The notes under the pieces were generated by a model that saw nothing but the letters and a program-made list of their open reading frames with translations, did not search any database and had not been told where the DNA came from. 64,000 bases of DNA from Methylotenera sp. (GTDB lineage: Bacteria > Pseudomonadota > Gammaproteobacteria > Burkholderiales > Methylophilaceae). The translations under genes were made by a program, and so were the position numbers. Below are positions 35,153-44,396 of the stretch, one piece after another (the first letter of the stretch is position 1; every line of letters starts with the position of its first letter). The stretch lies in the NCBI GenBank assembly GCA_002928535.1, contig PERG01000009.1:29702-93701 (forward strand), read 5' to 3'.

Positions 35153-37153
35153 TTGAATCCTAATTCTTCATTCTCCAAAAATCTATACGAATTATTGAGC
35201 TCTATGCGCTTTGCCGTGAGTATGTTGAGCGTGCTTGGCATAGCCTCTATCATTGGTACTGTACTCAAGCAAAATGAGCCTTACGAAAATTACATTATCA
35301 AGTTCGGCCAGTTCTGGTTCAGTTTCTTTGAAAAACTAGGCTTGTACGATGTTTACCACAGTGGCTGGTTTCTCATTATTTTGTTGTTCCTGGTGATTTC
35401 TACCAGCCTGTGTATCTATCGCAATAGCCCACTCATGGTTAAAGAGTGGAAAACTTTTAAAGAGCAGGCTACCGAAAAGTCACTAAAGGCTTTCAGCCAT
35501 CAACACACCTATCCTTATGCTTCGTTAGAAAATAGCCAAGAAAATATCAAGCAGCAATTGCTGGCGTTTTTAAAGGCCAAGGGCTTCACCTATAAACTGA
35601 AGTCGCAGGCGGATGGTAGTGAGTTGATCGCAGCAAAAGCGGGCACCCATCAGCGCTTAGGCTATATTTTTACCCACGCTGCGATTGTGATTATTTGTTT
35701 CGGCGGCCTGCTGGATGGCAACTTGCCTTTCAAAGTGCAGGAAATGTTAGGCCATAAGCGGATTGAAACGTTGGATATCCCGGAATCTGAAGTGCCGGCC
35801 GTGAGCCGTTTAGGTATTCATAATCCTTCTTTCCGGGCCAATATGACCTTGCCTGAAGGCATGAGTGACAATGTGGCTTTTGTTCGTGTGCGTGACGGCT
35901 ACCTGGTACAGGATTTGCCATTTCGTATTGCATTGAAAGACTTCCGCATCGAGCATTACGCGACGGGTCAGCCAAAGTCATTTGAGAGTGACATCGTCAT
36001 TACGGATCCGGACTTAAAAGAGCCAATCACCAGAACGATTAGTGTCAATCATCCGCTTATTCATAAAGGCATCGCAATTTATCAATCGGACTTCCAGGAT
36101 GGCGGAACAAAATTAAGTTTTAAAGTGTGGGATATTTTTGCTAAAACCAATCAACCCTCAATGCTGGAAGGTGCCATTTTCCAAAAAGGAATTTTAGGTG
36201 GCGGCGGAACCGCAGATAAAGCCAATCAAGCCTTAAAAGTGGAATATAACGATTTCCGTAAATTCAACATCATTAACCTGTCTGCTGATGGTAAAGGTAA
36301 GCCGCAGAATGTAGGGCCAAATATCACTTATAAATTGCGTGACGCCCAAGGCCAGGCTAAAGAGTATGTTAATTACATGCAGCCTTTGCAGATTGACGGC
36401 AAACATTATTTTATTTCCGGCATGCGTGAAACCGTGCAGGATGATTTTCAATATTTGCGTATCCCTGTGGATGACGATTTTAGTTTAGATGGTTTCATGC
36501 ATTTTAAAGCTGTAATGCTGGATGAATCTAAATACAAAGAAATCGCAAGCCGCTTGGCTAAAGTAGCGGTGGGTAAAGGCAAGGGCAAAGATAGTAGCGC
36601 GGTACAAACTCAATTTGAGGACAGTGTCGTACAAATTATGCGTACTTTCGCCATGGGGGGATATAACAAGGTAGCGCAGGTGATTGAAAAGAATGTACCG
36701 GAAGCAGAGCGTGAGATGGCGGCGAAAACGTATATCCGCATGATCAATCTCGCGGCTTTCGAAGCGTATAACTTGGCGCGGACCCTGGATAAAAAACCAT
36801 TACTGGTCAACAATGCCCAAACTCAGACGTTGATTCAGGATAGTTTAAATGCATTTAGTGATATGTTCTTTTACGGAGCGCCTTACTATTTGCAGCTGGA
36901 CCAATTTGAGCATAAAGAGGCCAGTGGTTTGCAACTGACAAAATCGCCGGGGCAGAAATGGGTTTATTTAGGCTCCACATTGCTGGTACTAGGCATTTTT
37001 GCCATGATGTACATACGAGAGCGCCGCATCTGGTTGACGCTTAAACCAGCAAGCCAGCAACTACATTTTGCGATGTCGTCAAACCGTAAGAACTTGGATT
37101 TTGAACAAGAGTTTAATTTATACCGCGAGCAGATCAAACATCTGTTGACTTAA
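35153..37153 (+). CDS. resB: Cytochrome c biogenesis protein ResB (Ccs1)
   Basis: 666 residues, with three N-terminal transmembrane helices (about 15-35, 60-80, 168-188), a large periplasmic domain and a last helix near residue 607. LYELLSSMRFAVSMLSVLGIASIIGTVLKQNEPY and HLFPL-like YIFTHAAIVIICFGGLLD segments are typical. With CcsA it forms the system II synthase that moves heme across the membrane and attaches it to CxxCH sites. The start is taken as TTG 35153 because the conserved YELLSS precedes the first ATG. It lies 17 bases before ccsA. Confidence 0.93.
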   Translation: MNPNSSFSKNLYELLSSMRFAVSMLSVLGIASIIGTVLKQNEPYENYIIKFGQFWFSFFEKLGLYDVYHSGWFLIILLFLVISTSLCIYRNSPLMVKEWKTFKEQATEKSLKAFSHQHTYPYASLENSQENIKQQLLAFLKAKGFTYKLKSQADGSELIAAKAGTHQRLGYIFTHAAIVIICFGGLLDGNLPFKVQEMLGHKRIETLDIPESEVPAVSRLGIHNPSFRANMTLPEGMSDNVAFVRVRDGYLVQDLPFRIALKDFRIEHYATGQPKSFESDIVITDPDLKEPITRTISVNHPLIHKGIAIYQSDFQDGGTKLSFKVWDIFAKTNQPSMLEGAIFQKGILGGGGTADKANQALKVEYNDFRKFNIINLSADGKGKPQNVGPNITYKLRDAQGQAKEYVNYMQPLQIDGKHYFISGMRETVQDDFQYLRIPVDDDFSLDGFMHFKAVMLDESKYKEIASRLAKVAVGKGKGKDSSAVQTQFEDSVVQIMRTFAMGGYNKVAQVIEKNVPEAEREMAAKTYIRMINLAAFEAYNLARTLDKKPLLVNNAQTQTLIQDSLNAFSDMFFYGAPYYLQLDQFEHKEASGLQLTKSPGQKWVYLGSTLLVLGIFAMMYIRERRIWLTLKPASQQLHFAMSSNRKNLDFEQEFNLYREQIKHLLT

Positions 37154-37170
37154 GGTAAGGGATTTTAATT

Positions 37171-38334
37171 ATGAATAGCAATGAACTCGGCAATATAACC
37201 AACCCTGATTACCATGTTAAAACCTGGTGGCAGCGGCTGGATTGGAAAGATGGTTTGTATGCTTTGCTATTAGCCATGGGGGCGGTATTTGCTTATAGTC
37301 AATATTCGCAGCACATGGACGCGTATGAGATCGGATTTTTATTCGGCGCAGCTGCAGCCTTAAGTTATGTAGGCTGGCAGTGGAGATCGTTTGCTAAATT
37401 GGTGCTAGCGGTAGGGGTTATCAGCCTGTTTGCCATCTATCTTTATCATGGTGACCAGGCACGGGCCACGCAGGCCTTTTTGCTTAAATATTTAATTTCA
37501 AGCCAATCTGCCGTGATGTGGATGAATGTCCTGTTTGTGCTTGCCATGCTTGTGTATTGGTTCGCGCTATTTAAGCGTTCAGATTTTTCTGGCAAGTTTG
37601 CTTCTGCGCTTACTTGGATTGCCGTGCTGATGGGTTTTGTCGGCCTGATGGTACGCTGGTATGAGTCTTACCTCATTGCGCCGGATGTTGGGCATATTCC
37701 AATCAGCAACTTATACGAAGTGTTTATCCTGTTTTGCCTGATCACCTCATTGCTATATCTACATTACGAGCAACGGTTCAATACTAGGCAATTGGGTGGC
37801 TTCGTATTGATTATTGTGAATGCAGCAGTGGGCTTTATCCTTTGGTATACCTTTGATCGCCAAGCGCATACGATTCAACCCCTCGTGCCTGCATTGCAAT
37901 CCTATTGGATGAAAATTCACGTCCCGGCTAATTTCGTGGGTTATGGTGCTTTTTCCTTAGCTGCCATGGTAGCGAGTGCTTATTTATTAGCTAAAAAAGG
38001 CATCCTTGCTTCACGTCTGCCGAGCTTGGATGTGCTTGAAGATGTAATGTATAAATCCATTGCCGTAGGCTTTGCGTTCTTTACGATTGCTACCATTTTA
38101 GGCGCCATGTGGGCTGCGGAAGCTTGGGGTGGTTATTGGAGTTGGGATCCTAAAGAAACCTGGGCGCTTATTGTGTGGCTCAATTACGCTGCGTGGCTGC
38201 ATCTGCGCATGGTAAAAGGCCTGCGTGGCCCGGTGTTAGCATGGTGGGCTTTAGTCGGCTTGATTGTAACGACCTTTGCCTTCCTAGGCGTCAACATGTT
38301 CTTGAGCGGTTTGCATTCCTACGGTGAACTTTAA
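37171..38334 (+). CDS. ccsB: Cytochrome c biogenesis protein CcsA/CcsB
   Basis: 387 residues with about eight transmembrane helices. The heme-handling WWD motif is present as WGGYWSWDPKETWALIVWLNYAAWLHLR, and conserved periplasmic histidines occur at VPANFVGYG-adjacent KIHVPAN and near the C-terminal LHSYG. It partners ResB encoded directly upstream to form the system II cytochrome c synthase. Gene naming varies (ccsA or ccsB) between groups. ATG 37171 follows AAGGTAAGG. Confidence 0.94.
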   Translation: MNSNELGNITNPDYHVKTWWQRLDWKDGLYALLLAMGAVFAYSQYSQHMDAYEIGFLFGAAAALSYVGWQWRSFAKLVLAVGVISLFAIYLYHGDQARATQAFLLKYLISSQSAVMWMNVLFVLAMLVYWFALFKRSDFSGKFASALTWIAVLMGFVGLMVRWYESYLIAPDVGHIPISNLYEVFILFCLITSLLYLHYEQRFNTRQLGGFVLIIVNAAVGFILWYTFDRQAHTIQPLVPALQSYWMKIHVPANFVGYGAFSLAAMVASAYLLAKKGILASRLPSLDVLEDVMYKSIAVGFAFFTIATILGAMWAAEAWGGYWSWDPKETWALIVWLNYAAWLHLRMVKGLRGPVLAWWALVGLIVTTFAFLGVNMFLSGLHSYGEL

Positions 38335-38403
38335 CGCTATAGCCAACCGAATTGCATTGCGATTTAGTTGGCTTGCGCATAACCACTTATGTCTTACCGC
38401 TTT

Positions 38404-40110
38404 TTATGTATTACTTTCAATCGCTTCTATTCTAAAACGCACGGCCCCATCGCGATTTTCCACCAGGCTTAATAAGTATCCAGCCTGCGAGGCCTGTTGT
38501 GCTGCGTGATAAAGCCCTACACCTAGGCCATTTTTGGAACTTACGTGCGATTTAAAGAGGCGCTCAGCGATATCCGCAGGGATCGCAGAACCTGTGTCAC
38601 TGACCTCTAAGCTGAAATTCTGGCTCTCTAATAAAGTTACCCGTATTAAAGTATTACTTTCCAACTTGGCTTTCTCAAGCGCATTCTGTAATAAGTTATC
38701 TACTACACTATCCAATACTTCAGCGTCGATATTAGTTTTGGGTAACTGGCTAGGCGCATCAAATAATATTTGCTGGTGAGCATTGGTTTTTTTAAAGTTT
38801 TTCCACCATGTGGCTGTTTTAGCTTCCTGTTTTTTCTCAGTACTCGGGCGTTCCAGTTTAGTCAACGTATGGGCTAAACGTTGATTCAAGCGAGGCAACT
38901 GTTTACGAATCAATTCGACCAGCCTACTATCATCTTCTTGATTTTTGGGTTGCTCGGCAGCAGCACACAATGTACCTAGCGATTGCAGAATATTCTTAAT
39001 ATCATGCGTGAGGCGCGAACCGGTTTCATATAAAGTTTGCGTATAGGTGTTTTGACTAATGGTTTCTTCACGACGCTTGGCGTCATAGAACTCACCTACA
39101 ATCTGCGTTAATAATTGCACATGCAAATACATAGCAGGACTGAATTGCCAGCGTGAGTAAACAGTTAAGTGCAACTCCTCAAAATTAAACGTGGATATAA
39201 AGCGGGTTGAATCTCCTATCTGGTGCTTAGCGCTGGCAATGTTCCAACTAAGTCCGCTGACCCAGTTTAACTGTGCTAATTCATTCATGGCAGCACGTAA
39301 AAACCTATCTGCTGAAGATTCATAATCAGCATGCGCCGCGATTTTTTTGATCCATTGCTCGAACGGTAGTCCCAGACTTAATAAGTAGCGGGACATTAAA
39401 AGCTCCAGGCCGGAAAAACTGGAGCTGGGGTTCCAGAGCCAACTTAGTAATACAAGGGTTGCAGCCAAGCCTAATACGGCCACAATTAGTAATTTGATGT
39501 AATGGACTTGCCAAATAATGCCAATAGCAAAACTGCCTAATATTACGATTAGTGTTAGTAAGAAAATCAATAAGGTATAAAAAAAGTCGATATTCGGCGT
39601 TTGAGGGTCGGGCTTATTTTTCGCGGTTAAGAATAGAATGGCAACCGGCAAAATGGGTAGCAGATAGAGAATGATAAACTCAGCTGCTGCCAGATCTGCA
39701 GTCGCTTTTAAAAGTTTGGGCACAACCCACAACAGTAAGGTCGCCAAAAGATATATTGCAGATAGAATATAAGGTAGCCGGGAGCGATCAGATTCACTAG
39801 AAAAGATGCGCCCACCGATCAGTGCGAATAAGCCTGCCATCCAAAATGCAATGCTCCACCAGGTGACAAAATTCATAACGAGCACAGCACCTGCTACGAT
39901 GATAACTATAGCTTTCCAGGTGAGCTTGTAGCTTTGACGCAACAATGGCTGCCATAGCAAAAAACAGCCGTAGTGACATAAAAAAAGTGCATGTTGCAAA
40001 TGGCTCGCGTCACCCCAAATCAATAAACCGTGGAGCGATAAAATCATTATCGCCATTAAGCGATCAGAATCATTGACTATTTGGCTACAGAATTTAAGAA
40101 AACTTGGCAT
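38404..40110 (-). CDS. Orphan membrane sensor histidine kinase
   Basis: 568 residues. About nine to ten transmembrane helices fill the first 240 residues. A cytosolic region (about 250-340) may be GAF-like, then a dimerisation helix with phospho-accepting His in RLTHDIKNILQSL. A HATPase domain follows, with the N box DNLLQNALEKA and G boxes VSDTGSA and GLGVGLYHAAQQA. The HDIKN H box and many-helix sensor recall PrsK-type kinases of exopolysaccharide/PEP-CTERM systems, but it is shorter and no response regulator is adjacent. It is divergent from the pilin-like gene across a 274-base spacer, and its 3' end faces ccsA. Confidence 0.82.
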   Translation of the reverse strand: MPSFLKFCSQIVNDSDRLMAIMILSLHGLLIWGDASHLQHALFLCHYGCFLLWQPLLRQSYKLTWKAIVIIVAGAVLVMNFVTWWSIAFWMAGLFALIGGRIFSSESDRSRLPYILSAIYLLATLLLWVVPKLLKATADLAAAEFIILYLLPILPVAILFLTAKNKPDPQTPNIDFFYTLLIFLLTLIVILGSFAIGIIWQVHYIKLLIVAVLGLAATLVLLSWLWNPSSSFSGLELLMSRYLLSLGLPFEQWIKKIAAHADYESSADRFLRAAMNELAQLNWVSGLSWNIASAKHQIGDSTRFISTFNFEELHLTVYSRWQFSPAMYLHVQLLTQIVGEFYDAKRREETISQNTYTQTLYETGSRLTHDIKNILQSLGTLCAAAEQPKNQEDDSRLVELIRKQLPRLNQRLAHTLTKLERPSTEKKQEAKTATWWKNFKKTNAHQQILFDAPSQLPKTNIDAEVLDSVVDNLLQNALEKAKLESNTLIRVTLLESQNFSLEVSDTGSAIPADIAERLFKSHVSSKNGLGVGLYHAAQQASQAGYLLSLVENRDGAVRFRIEAIESNT

Positions 40111-40310
40111 ACATTTGTTGACTTGTTAATTGGAAAAGATGTTAAATATACAAGCTATTACGGCCAAAATGTAACTAAGCACACACATTATTTGTGGCGA
40201 ATTCACAACGACTTAGTTTAGTTTTCAACATTTAAAATGAAATTTTCCATAAAGTCTTATAGAATGCATGGCAATATATAAAAAGTTGGCTTTTTAAGCA
40301 GCAAGATTCT

Positions 40311-40326
40311 TGGTATAGATTTTGCA
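40311..40326 (+). promoter_or_regulatory. Sigma-54 (-24/-12) promoter
   Basis: TGGTATAGATTTTGCA has GG at -24 and GC at -12 with exactly ten bases between them, the spacing of sigma-54 promoters (consensus TGGCAC-N5-TTGCA). It lies 59 bases upstream of the pilin-like start codon, with an expected transcription start near 40338. The 200 bases upstream are AT-rich and could hold activator sites. Confidence 0.75.
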
Positions 40327-40384
40327 CATTAAAAATAACATAAGCAAATTGCTTAATGTCTAATACTAAAGTTCGGGGAACTTA

Positions 40385-41038
40385 ATGAAAAAACAACAAA
40401 GTGGTTTTACGTTAATCGAGTTAGCAATTGTGCTGGTTATCATCGGCTTGCTATTAGGCGGCGTATTGAAAGGCCAGGAACTAATCAACAGTGCCAAAGT
40501 TAAAAATATGGCGAGTGATTTTAAAAATATCCAAGTATATATATATGGATATCAAGATAAGTACAGGGCTCTGCCGGGAGACGATAGGTTAGCAAGTACG
40601 CATGTTACTGGTGGAAGTAATGGGGCAGGTGGCACTTTAGGCAATGGTGTGATAGAAGGTGACTGGGATTCAGCTACATTAACAACTGAAGCAGCTTTAT
40701 TTTGGCAGCATGTAAGATTAGCGGGTTTAGCTCCCGGCCCTACAAGTACTACAGATGCAAATTATTTTCCAACGAATGCAGATGGCGGCAGGATTGGTAT
40801 AGAGAGTGTATCTGCTTTTGGTGGACCAGCAGGCTTGGCAGGTGCTTATGTGATTTGTTCTGCTGCTGTGCTAGGTAAATATGCAAAGCAATTAGACACG
40901 GCTTTAGATGATGGTGAAACGTCGACGGGGTCGTTTAGAGCTTATGCTGCTGGTGCACCTACAGTATGGGTAACTAGTAATGTTGCAACTCCAACGATTG
41001 CGGATGCAACTACATATAACGTTTGTCTTACGTTCTAA
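40385..41038 (+). CDS. Type IV pilin-like protein (prepilin N-terminal methylation domain)
   Basis: 217 residues. The class III signal KKQQSG followed by FTLIELAIVLVIIGLLLGG is a perfect prepilin signature: PilD cuts after G7, leaving F1 and E5. The globular part has the YRALPGDD element and a FWQHVRLAGL segment shared by a group of stand-alone proteobacterial pilin-like proteins, and two cysteines (ICSAA and NVCLTF) that may close the C-terminal D-loop. No other pilus gene is nearby. AGTTCGGGGAAC precedes the ATG, and transcription is probably from the sigma-54 promoter. Confidence 0.85.
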   Translation: MKKQQSGFTLIELAIVLVIIGLLLGGVLKGQELINSAKVKNMASDFKNIQVYIYGYQDKYRALPGDDRLASTHVTGGSNGAGGTLGNGVIEGDWDSATLTTEAALFWQHVRLAGLAPGPTSTTDANYFPTNADGGRIGIESVSAFGGPAGLAGAYVICSAAVLGKYAKQLDTALDDGETSTGSFRAYAAGAPTVWVTSNVATPTIADATTYNVCLTF

Positions 41039-41052
41039 ATTTTGTGTTTTTT

Positions 41053-41081
41053 AAAAGGCCCGCTTCATAGCGGGCTTTTTT
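41053..41081 (+). terminator. Intrinsic terminator of the pilin-like gene
   Basis: GCCCGC and GCGGGC form a GC-rich stem with a 6-base loop (TTCATA), preceded by As and followed by TTTTTT. It isolates the pilin-like gene from the mla operon. Confidence 0.92.
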
Positions 41082-41125
41082 ATTCATTGCAAACTGTATA
41101 GTTGTTTCCAAAATGGATATTCAGC

Positions 41126-41153
41126 TTGCTTAGAAGTGAAATTGTTTTAGAAT
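41126..41153 (+). promoter_or_regulatory. Sigma-70 promoter candidate for the mla operon
   Basis: TTGCTT (41126-41131) and TAGAAT (41148-41153) are separated by 16 bases and lie about 40 bases upstream of mlaF. It is the best match in this spacer, though one base short of ideal spacing. Confidence 0.4.
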
Positions 41154-41191
41154 AGTGCCTGAATTCAAATCGATCATCCTATTCGCCATTC

Positions 41192-41986
41192 ATGACCACC
41201 AACATCGTAGAAATTGATAACCTTTCTTTTGGTTATAAAGGTAAATTGCTGCATAAAGGCATCAATATGGTGTTCCCACGCGGTAAAGTAGTGGCCATCA
41301 TGGGCGGCAGCGGCAGCGGCAAAACTACCTTATTGCGCTTAATCGGCGGCCAAATTAAGCCAAGCGAAGGTGAAGTGCGCGTAGATGGTAAAGTGGTCCA
41401 TGAGCAGGACCGCCATGGTATCTACAAATTACGTCGTAAAATGGGTATGTTGTTTCAGCATGGTGCGTTATTCACTGATTTATCGGTGTTTGAGAATGTG
41501 GCTTTTCCTATTCGTGAACACACGGATTTGCCGGAATCCATGATTAAAGATTTGGTACTGATGAAGTTAAATGCAGTAGGGCTACGCGGTGCACATGCAC
41601 TAATGCCTGCTGAACTGTCGGGTGGGATGGCTCGCCGTGTTGCGCTGGCTAGAGCCGTGGCCTTGGACCCAGATATCATTATGTACGATGAGCCATTTGC
41701 CGGCTTAGATCCTATTTCAATGGGTGTGATTTGCGATTTAATACGTAGCCTGAATGATGCGTTAGGTGCGACGTCGATTATTGTTACCCATGATGTGGAA
41801 GAGACATTTTCTTTTGCAGACTATGTGTATTTTGTTGCTAATGGTGAGGTAGCGGCAGAAGGGACTCCACAAGACTTGTTGCAATCGGAATTACCGTTTG
41901 TGCATCAATTTGTACATGCAGAAAAAGATGGACCTGTGCCATTCCACTATGCAGCAGCAGATTACCGTTCTGAGCTTTCGCTGTAA
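41192..41986 (+). CDS. mlaF: Phospholipid transport ATPase MlaF
   Basis: 264 residues. Walker A GGSGSGKTT, the signature LSGGMARRVALARA, Walker B IIMYDEPFAGLD and switch His in IIVTHD show a complete ABC ATPase. IVEIDNLSFGY at the start and the C-terminal FVHAEKDGPVPFHY extension fit MlaF. The MlaFEDB complex moves phospholipids between the inner membrane and periplasmic MlaC to keep the outer membrane asymmetric. It is the first gene of mlaFEDCB; mlaA is not in the window. Confidence 0.95.
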   Translation: MTTNIVEIDNLSFGYKGKLLHKGINMVFPRGKVVAIMGGSGSGKTTLLRLIGGQIKPSEGEVRVDGKVVHEQDRHGIYKLRRKMGMLFQHGALFTDLSVFENVAFPIREHTDLPESMIKDLVLMKLNAVGLRGAHALMPAELSGGMARRVALARAVALDPDIIMYDEPFAGLDPISMGVICDLIRSLNDALGATSIIVTHDVEETFSFADYVYFVANGEVAAEGTPQDLLQSELPFVHQFVHAEKDGPVPFHYAAADYRSELSL

Positions 41987-42018
41987 CCAATTAATCTGCT
42001 GCAAATAAATTAAAAATA

Positions 42019-42825
42019 ATGATTAAATCTAATCTTCTCATTTGTCTAATACGTACTTTACAAAGCATAGGCAGGCGCACGATCGACCGCTTGTGGCGTT
42101 TAGGCGCAGGTGCACGATTATTTTTGCTGACCATTATTTACTCTGGAGAAAGCTTCCGTCGTTTTCATTTAACGATTCGTGAGATTTATTCTACCGGTGT
42201 GATGTCGCTGTTAATTGTTGTAGTGTCAGCTTTTTTTGTCGGTATGGTTTTGGCATTGCAGGGCTACTACACCTTGCAAAAATATGGTTCATCCGAAGCC
42301 ATTGGCGTATTGGTGGCATTGTCATTACTTCGTGAATTAGGGCCGGTAGTAACCGCGCTTTTATTTGCCGGTCGCGCGGGTACTGCAATTACAGCAGAGA
42401 TTGGGTTGATGAAAGCAACCGAACAGCTATCCGCAATGGAAATGATGGCAGTGAGCCCGATTGCGCGTGTAGTTGCACCACGTTTCTGGGCAGGTGTGAT
42501 TTCAATGCCTTTATTGGCTTTATTATTCTCAATGGTAGGGATATTAGGCGGTTATATCGTGGCTGTACCTTTGATTGGCGTGGATGAAGGCGCTTTCTGG
42601 TCTCAAATGCAGGCCAATGTGGATATTCGGGAAGATATCATTAATGGTGTGATTAAAAGCATAGTATTTGGCGTTGCTTGCACCATGATTGCCTTATTTG
42701 AAGGTTTTGATGCGCCACCTACCGCGGAAGGGGTAAGTCGGGCAACCACACGTACGGTTGTCACTTCATCTTTGGCTGTTTTAGGTTTGGATTTTGTATT
42801 AACTTCTTTTATGCTTGCAGTATAG
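42019..42825 (+). CDS. mlaE: Phospholipid transport permease MlaE
   Basis: 268 residues, five to six transmembrane helices of the MlaE/YrbE permease family. Conserved blocks are FFVGMVLALQGYYTLQKYG, LLRELGPVVTALLFAGRAGTAITAEIG and the C-terminal DFVLTSFML. The N-terminal 40 residues (basic, amphipathic) form the interfacial helix. It lies 32 bases after mlaF and forms the membrane core of the MlaFEDB complex. Confidence 0.95.
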   Translation: MIKSNLLICLIRTLQSIGRRTIDRLWRLGAGARLFLLTIIYSGESFRRFHLTIREIYSTGVMSLLIVVVSAFFVGMVLALQGYYTLQKYGSSEAIGVLVALSLLRELGPVVTALLFAGRAGTAITAEIGLMKATEQLSAMEMMAVSPIARVVAPRFWAGVISMPLLALLFSMVGILGGYIVAVPLIGVDEGAFWSQMQANVDIREDIINGVIKSIVFGVACTMIALFEGFDAPPTAEGVSRATTRTVVTSSLAVLGLDFVLTSFMLAV

Positions 42826-42848
42826 ATTAGTTGAATTGAGGAGTGGTT

Positions 42849-43388
42849 GTGGATAGAACAACAATAGATTTATGGGTGGGCATATTTGTCGCTTTGGGCG
42901 TATCAGCGTTATTGGGGCTTGCGATTAAAGTAGGCAATTTAAGATCCAACTCATTAGGTGAAACTTACACGGTTACGGCAGCCTTTGACAACGTTGGCGG
43001 CTTGAAGCCGCGTGCGCCTATTAAAAGTGCCGGCGTAGTTGTAGGTCGTGTCGATGATATTAGTTTTGATACTAAGAATTTTGAAGCCGTTGTAACGTTA
43101 AAAATTGATCAACGTTATCCGTTCCCCAAAGATACTTTTGCTAATATTTATACAGCAGGCTTATTAGGTGAGCAGTATCTAGGCCTAGAGGCCGGTGGTG
43201 ATGAAGAGTCACTTAAAAACGGCGATAGAATTCAGCAAACGCAAGATGCAGTTGTACTTGAGAAAATGATTAGCCAATTTTTGTACAGTAAAGCTTCCGA
43301 AACGGAGCCAGAAAAAGCTCAGGCGCCTGCTCCTGCAACTAAACCTTCAGATAGTAAGTCAACTGAATTGGGTGACGCGCCGTTTTAA
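42849..43388 (+). CDS. mlaD: Phospholipid-binding MCE protein MlaD
   Basis: About 179 residues from GTG 42849, placed seven bases after GAGGAG; a GTG at 42843 is too close to that site. One N-terminal transmembrane helix (IDLWVGIFVALGVSALLGLAIKVG) leads into a single MCE domain (AAFDNVGGLKPRAPIKSAGVVVGRV; YTAGLLGEQYLGLEAGG). A Pro/Ala/Lys tail of about 30 residues follows. MlaD forms a hexameric ring on MlaE that passes lipids to MlaC. Confidence 0.94.
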   Translation: MDRTTIDLWVGIFVALGVSALLGLAIKVGNLRSNSLGETYTVTAAFDNVGGLKPRAPIKSAGVVVGRVDDISFDTKNFEAVVTLKIDQRYPFPKDTFANIYTAGLLGEQYLGLEAGGDEESLKNGDRIQQTQDAVVLEKMISQFLYSKASETEPEKAQAPAPATKPSDSKSTELGDAPF

Positions 43389-43452
43389 TAGCGTCAGTAT
43401 CGTTAAACAATAACAATCAAAATAATAAAACCATAAATCATAAAGGCTATGC

Positions 43453-44055
43453 ATGAAATTACTCTTTAAACTTTTAATCGCAATAGGCTTAATGTTAAAT
43501 ATCGCTATTGCATCTGCTGAGGTAACACCTGATGCATTAGTAAAGCAAACCGCTGAAGAAGTACTCACCATTGTTAAAACCGATAAAGATATTCAAGCTG
43601 GTAATCAACAAAAAATATTTGCGATTGCTGAAGAAAAAATCCTGCCTAACTTTGATTTCGAACGTGTATGCCGTATGGTGCTCGGCAAAAATTGGAGGTC
43701 TGCTAGTGCTGATCAGCAAGCCGCTTTCAAAAATGAGTTCCGGAGTTTGTTATTGCGTACTTATGCATCAGCATTAAGCAAATATCGTGACCAAATCATT
43801 GAATACAAACCTTTGCGTATGGAGCCAGGGGCGACAAATGTAACGGTAAAAACCCAGATTTTACAATCCGGTGGTCAACCTGTTGCAGTAGATTATAGCC
43901 TGGTGAAAACGAGTGAAAGCTGGAAAGTGTATGACATCGTGATTGAGAATGTGAGTTTGGTAACGAATTACCGTAGTCAATTCAGTAATGAAATCCGCCA
44001 GAATGGCTTAGATAGCTTGATTAAAAAGCTAGCTGATAAAAACGCAGCAGTTTAA
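43453..44055 (+). CDS. mlaC: Periplasmic phospholipid carrier MlaC
   Basis: 200 residues with a signal peptide ending near residue 22 (NIAIASA). The Ttg2D/MlaC fold is shown by the ILPNFDFERVCRMVLGKNWRSAS block, the LRTYASALSKYRDQ helix and VYDIVIENVSLVTNYRSQF. It ferries phospholipids between the outer-membrane MlaA complex and MlaD. It starts 64 bases after mlaD, in an AT-rich spacer without an evident terminator. Confidence 0.94.
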   Translation: MKLLFKLLIAIGLMLNIAIASAEVTPDALVKQTAEEVLTIVKTDKDIQAGNQQKIFAIAEEKILPNFDFERVCRMVLGKNWRSASADQQAAFKNEFRSLLLRTYASALSKYRDQIIEYKPLRMEPGATNVTVKTQILQSGGQPVAVDYSLVKTSESWKVYDIVIENVSLVTNYRSQFSNEIRQNGLDSLIKKLADKNAAV

Positions 44056-44077
44056 TAGTGACATAAAAAAATAAGTA

Positions 44078-44371
44078 ATGGCTGAATTAATACAACAAGG
44101 TAATCAATGGCGACTATCAGGCGATGTACTGATGGCGAATGCGCAAGCATTGTTAGATCAGAGTACTGCCTTATCCATGGAAAGTGATACAGAAATCGAC
44201 TTTTCTGCGGTTACTGACGTAGACACAGTGGCGCTGAGCTTAATGCTGGAATGGCAACGGCGCGCCACTAAAAATAATTGTAATGTGACGTATAGCCATT
44301 TACCCGCCAATCTTATTAGCTTGGCGGATTTATATGGCGTTACTGATTTTATTGCCCAGACTCAGCATTAA
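44078..44371 (+). CDS. mlaB: STAS-domain protein MlaB
   Basis: 97 residues forming a single STAS domain (WRLSGDVLMANAQALLDQS; EIDFSAVTDVDTVALSLMLEWQRRA), the NTP-binding-like fold that caps MlaF and stabilises the ATPase dimer. It is the last gene of the mla operon, followed by a terminator. A Thr/Ser at the usual phosphorylation position is not clear-cut. Confidence 0.88.
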   Translation: MAELIQQGNQWRLSGDVLMANAQALLDQSTALSMESDTEIDFSAVTDVDTVALSLMLEWQRRATKNNCNVTYSHLPANLISLADLYGVTDFIAQTQH

Positions 44372-44396
44372 TTCTATCAGCAGTAATGATTAATCC

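Noticed and set aside
40111..40310. Long AT-rich spacer considered as a small RNA gene or attachment site
   Set aside because: No tRNA-like end, direct repeats or terminator was seen; it is best explained as promoter and upstream activator region.
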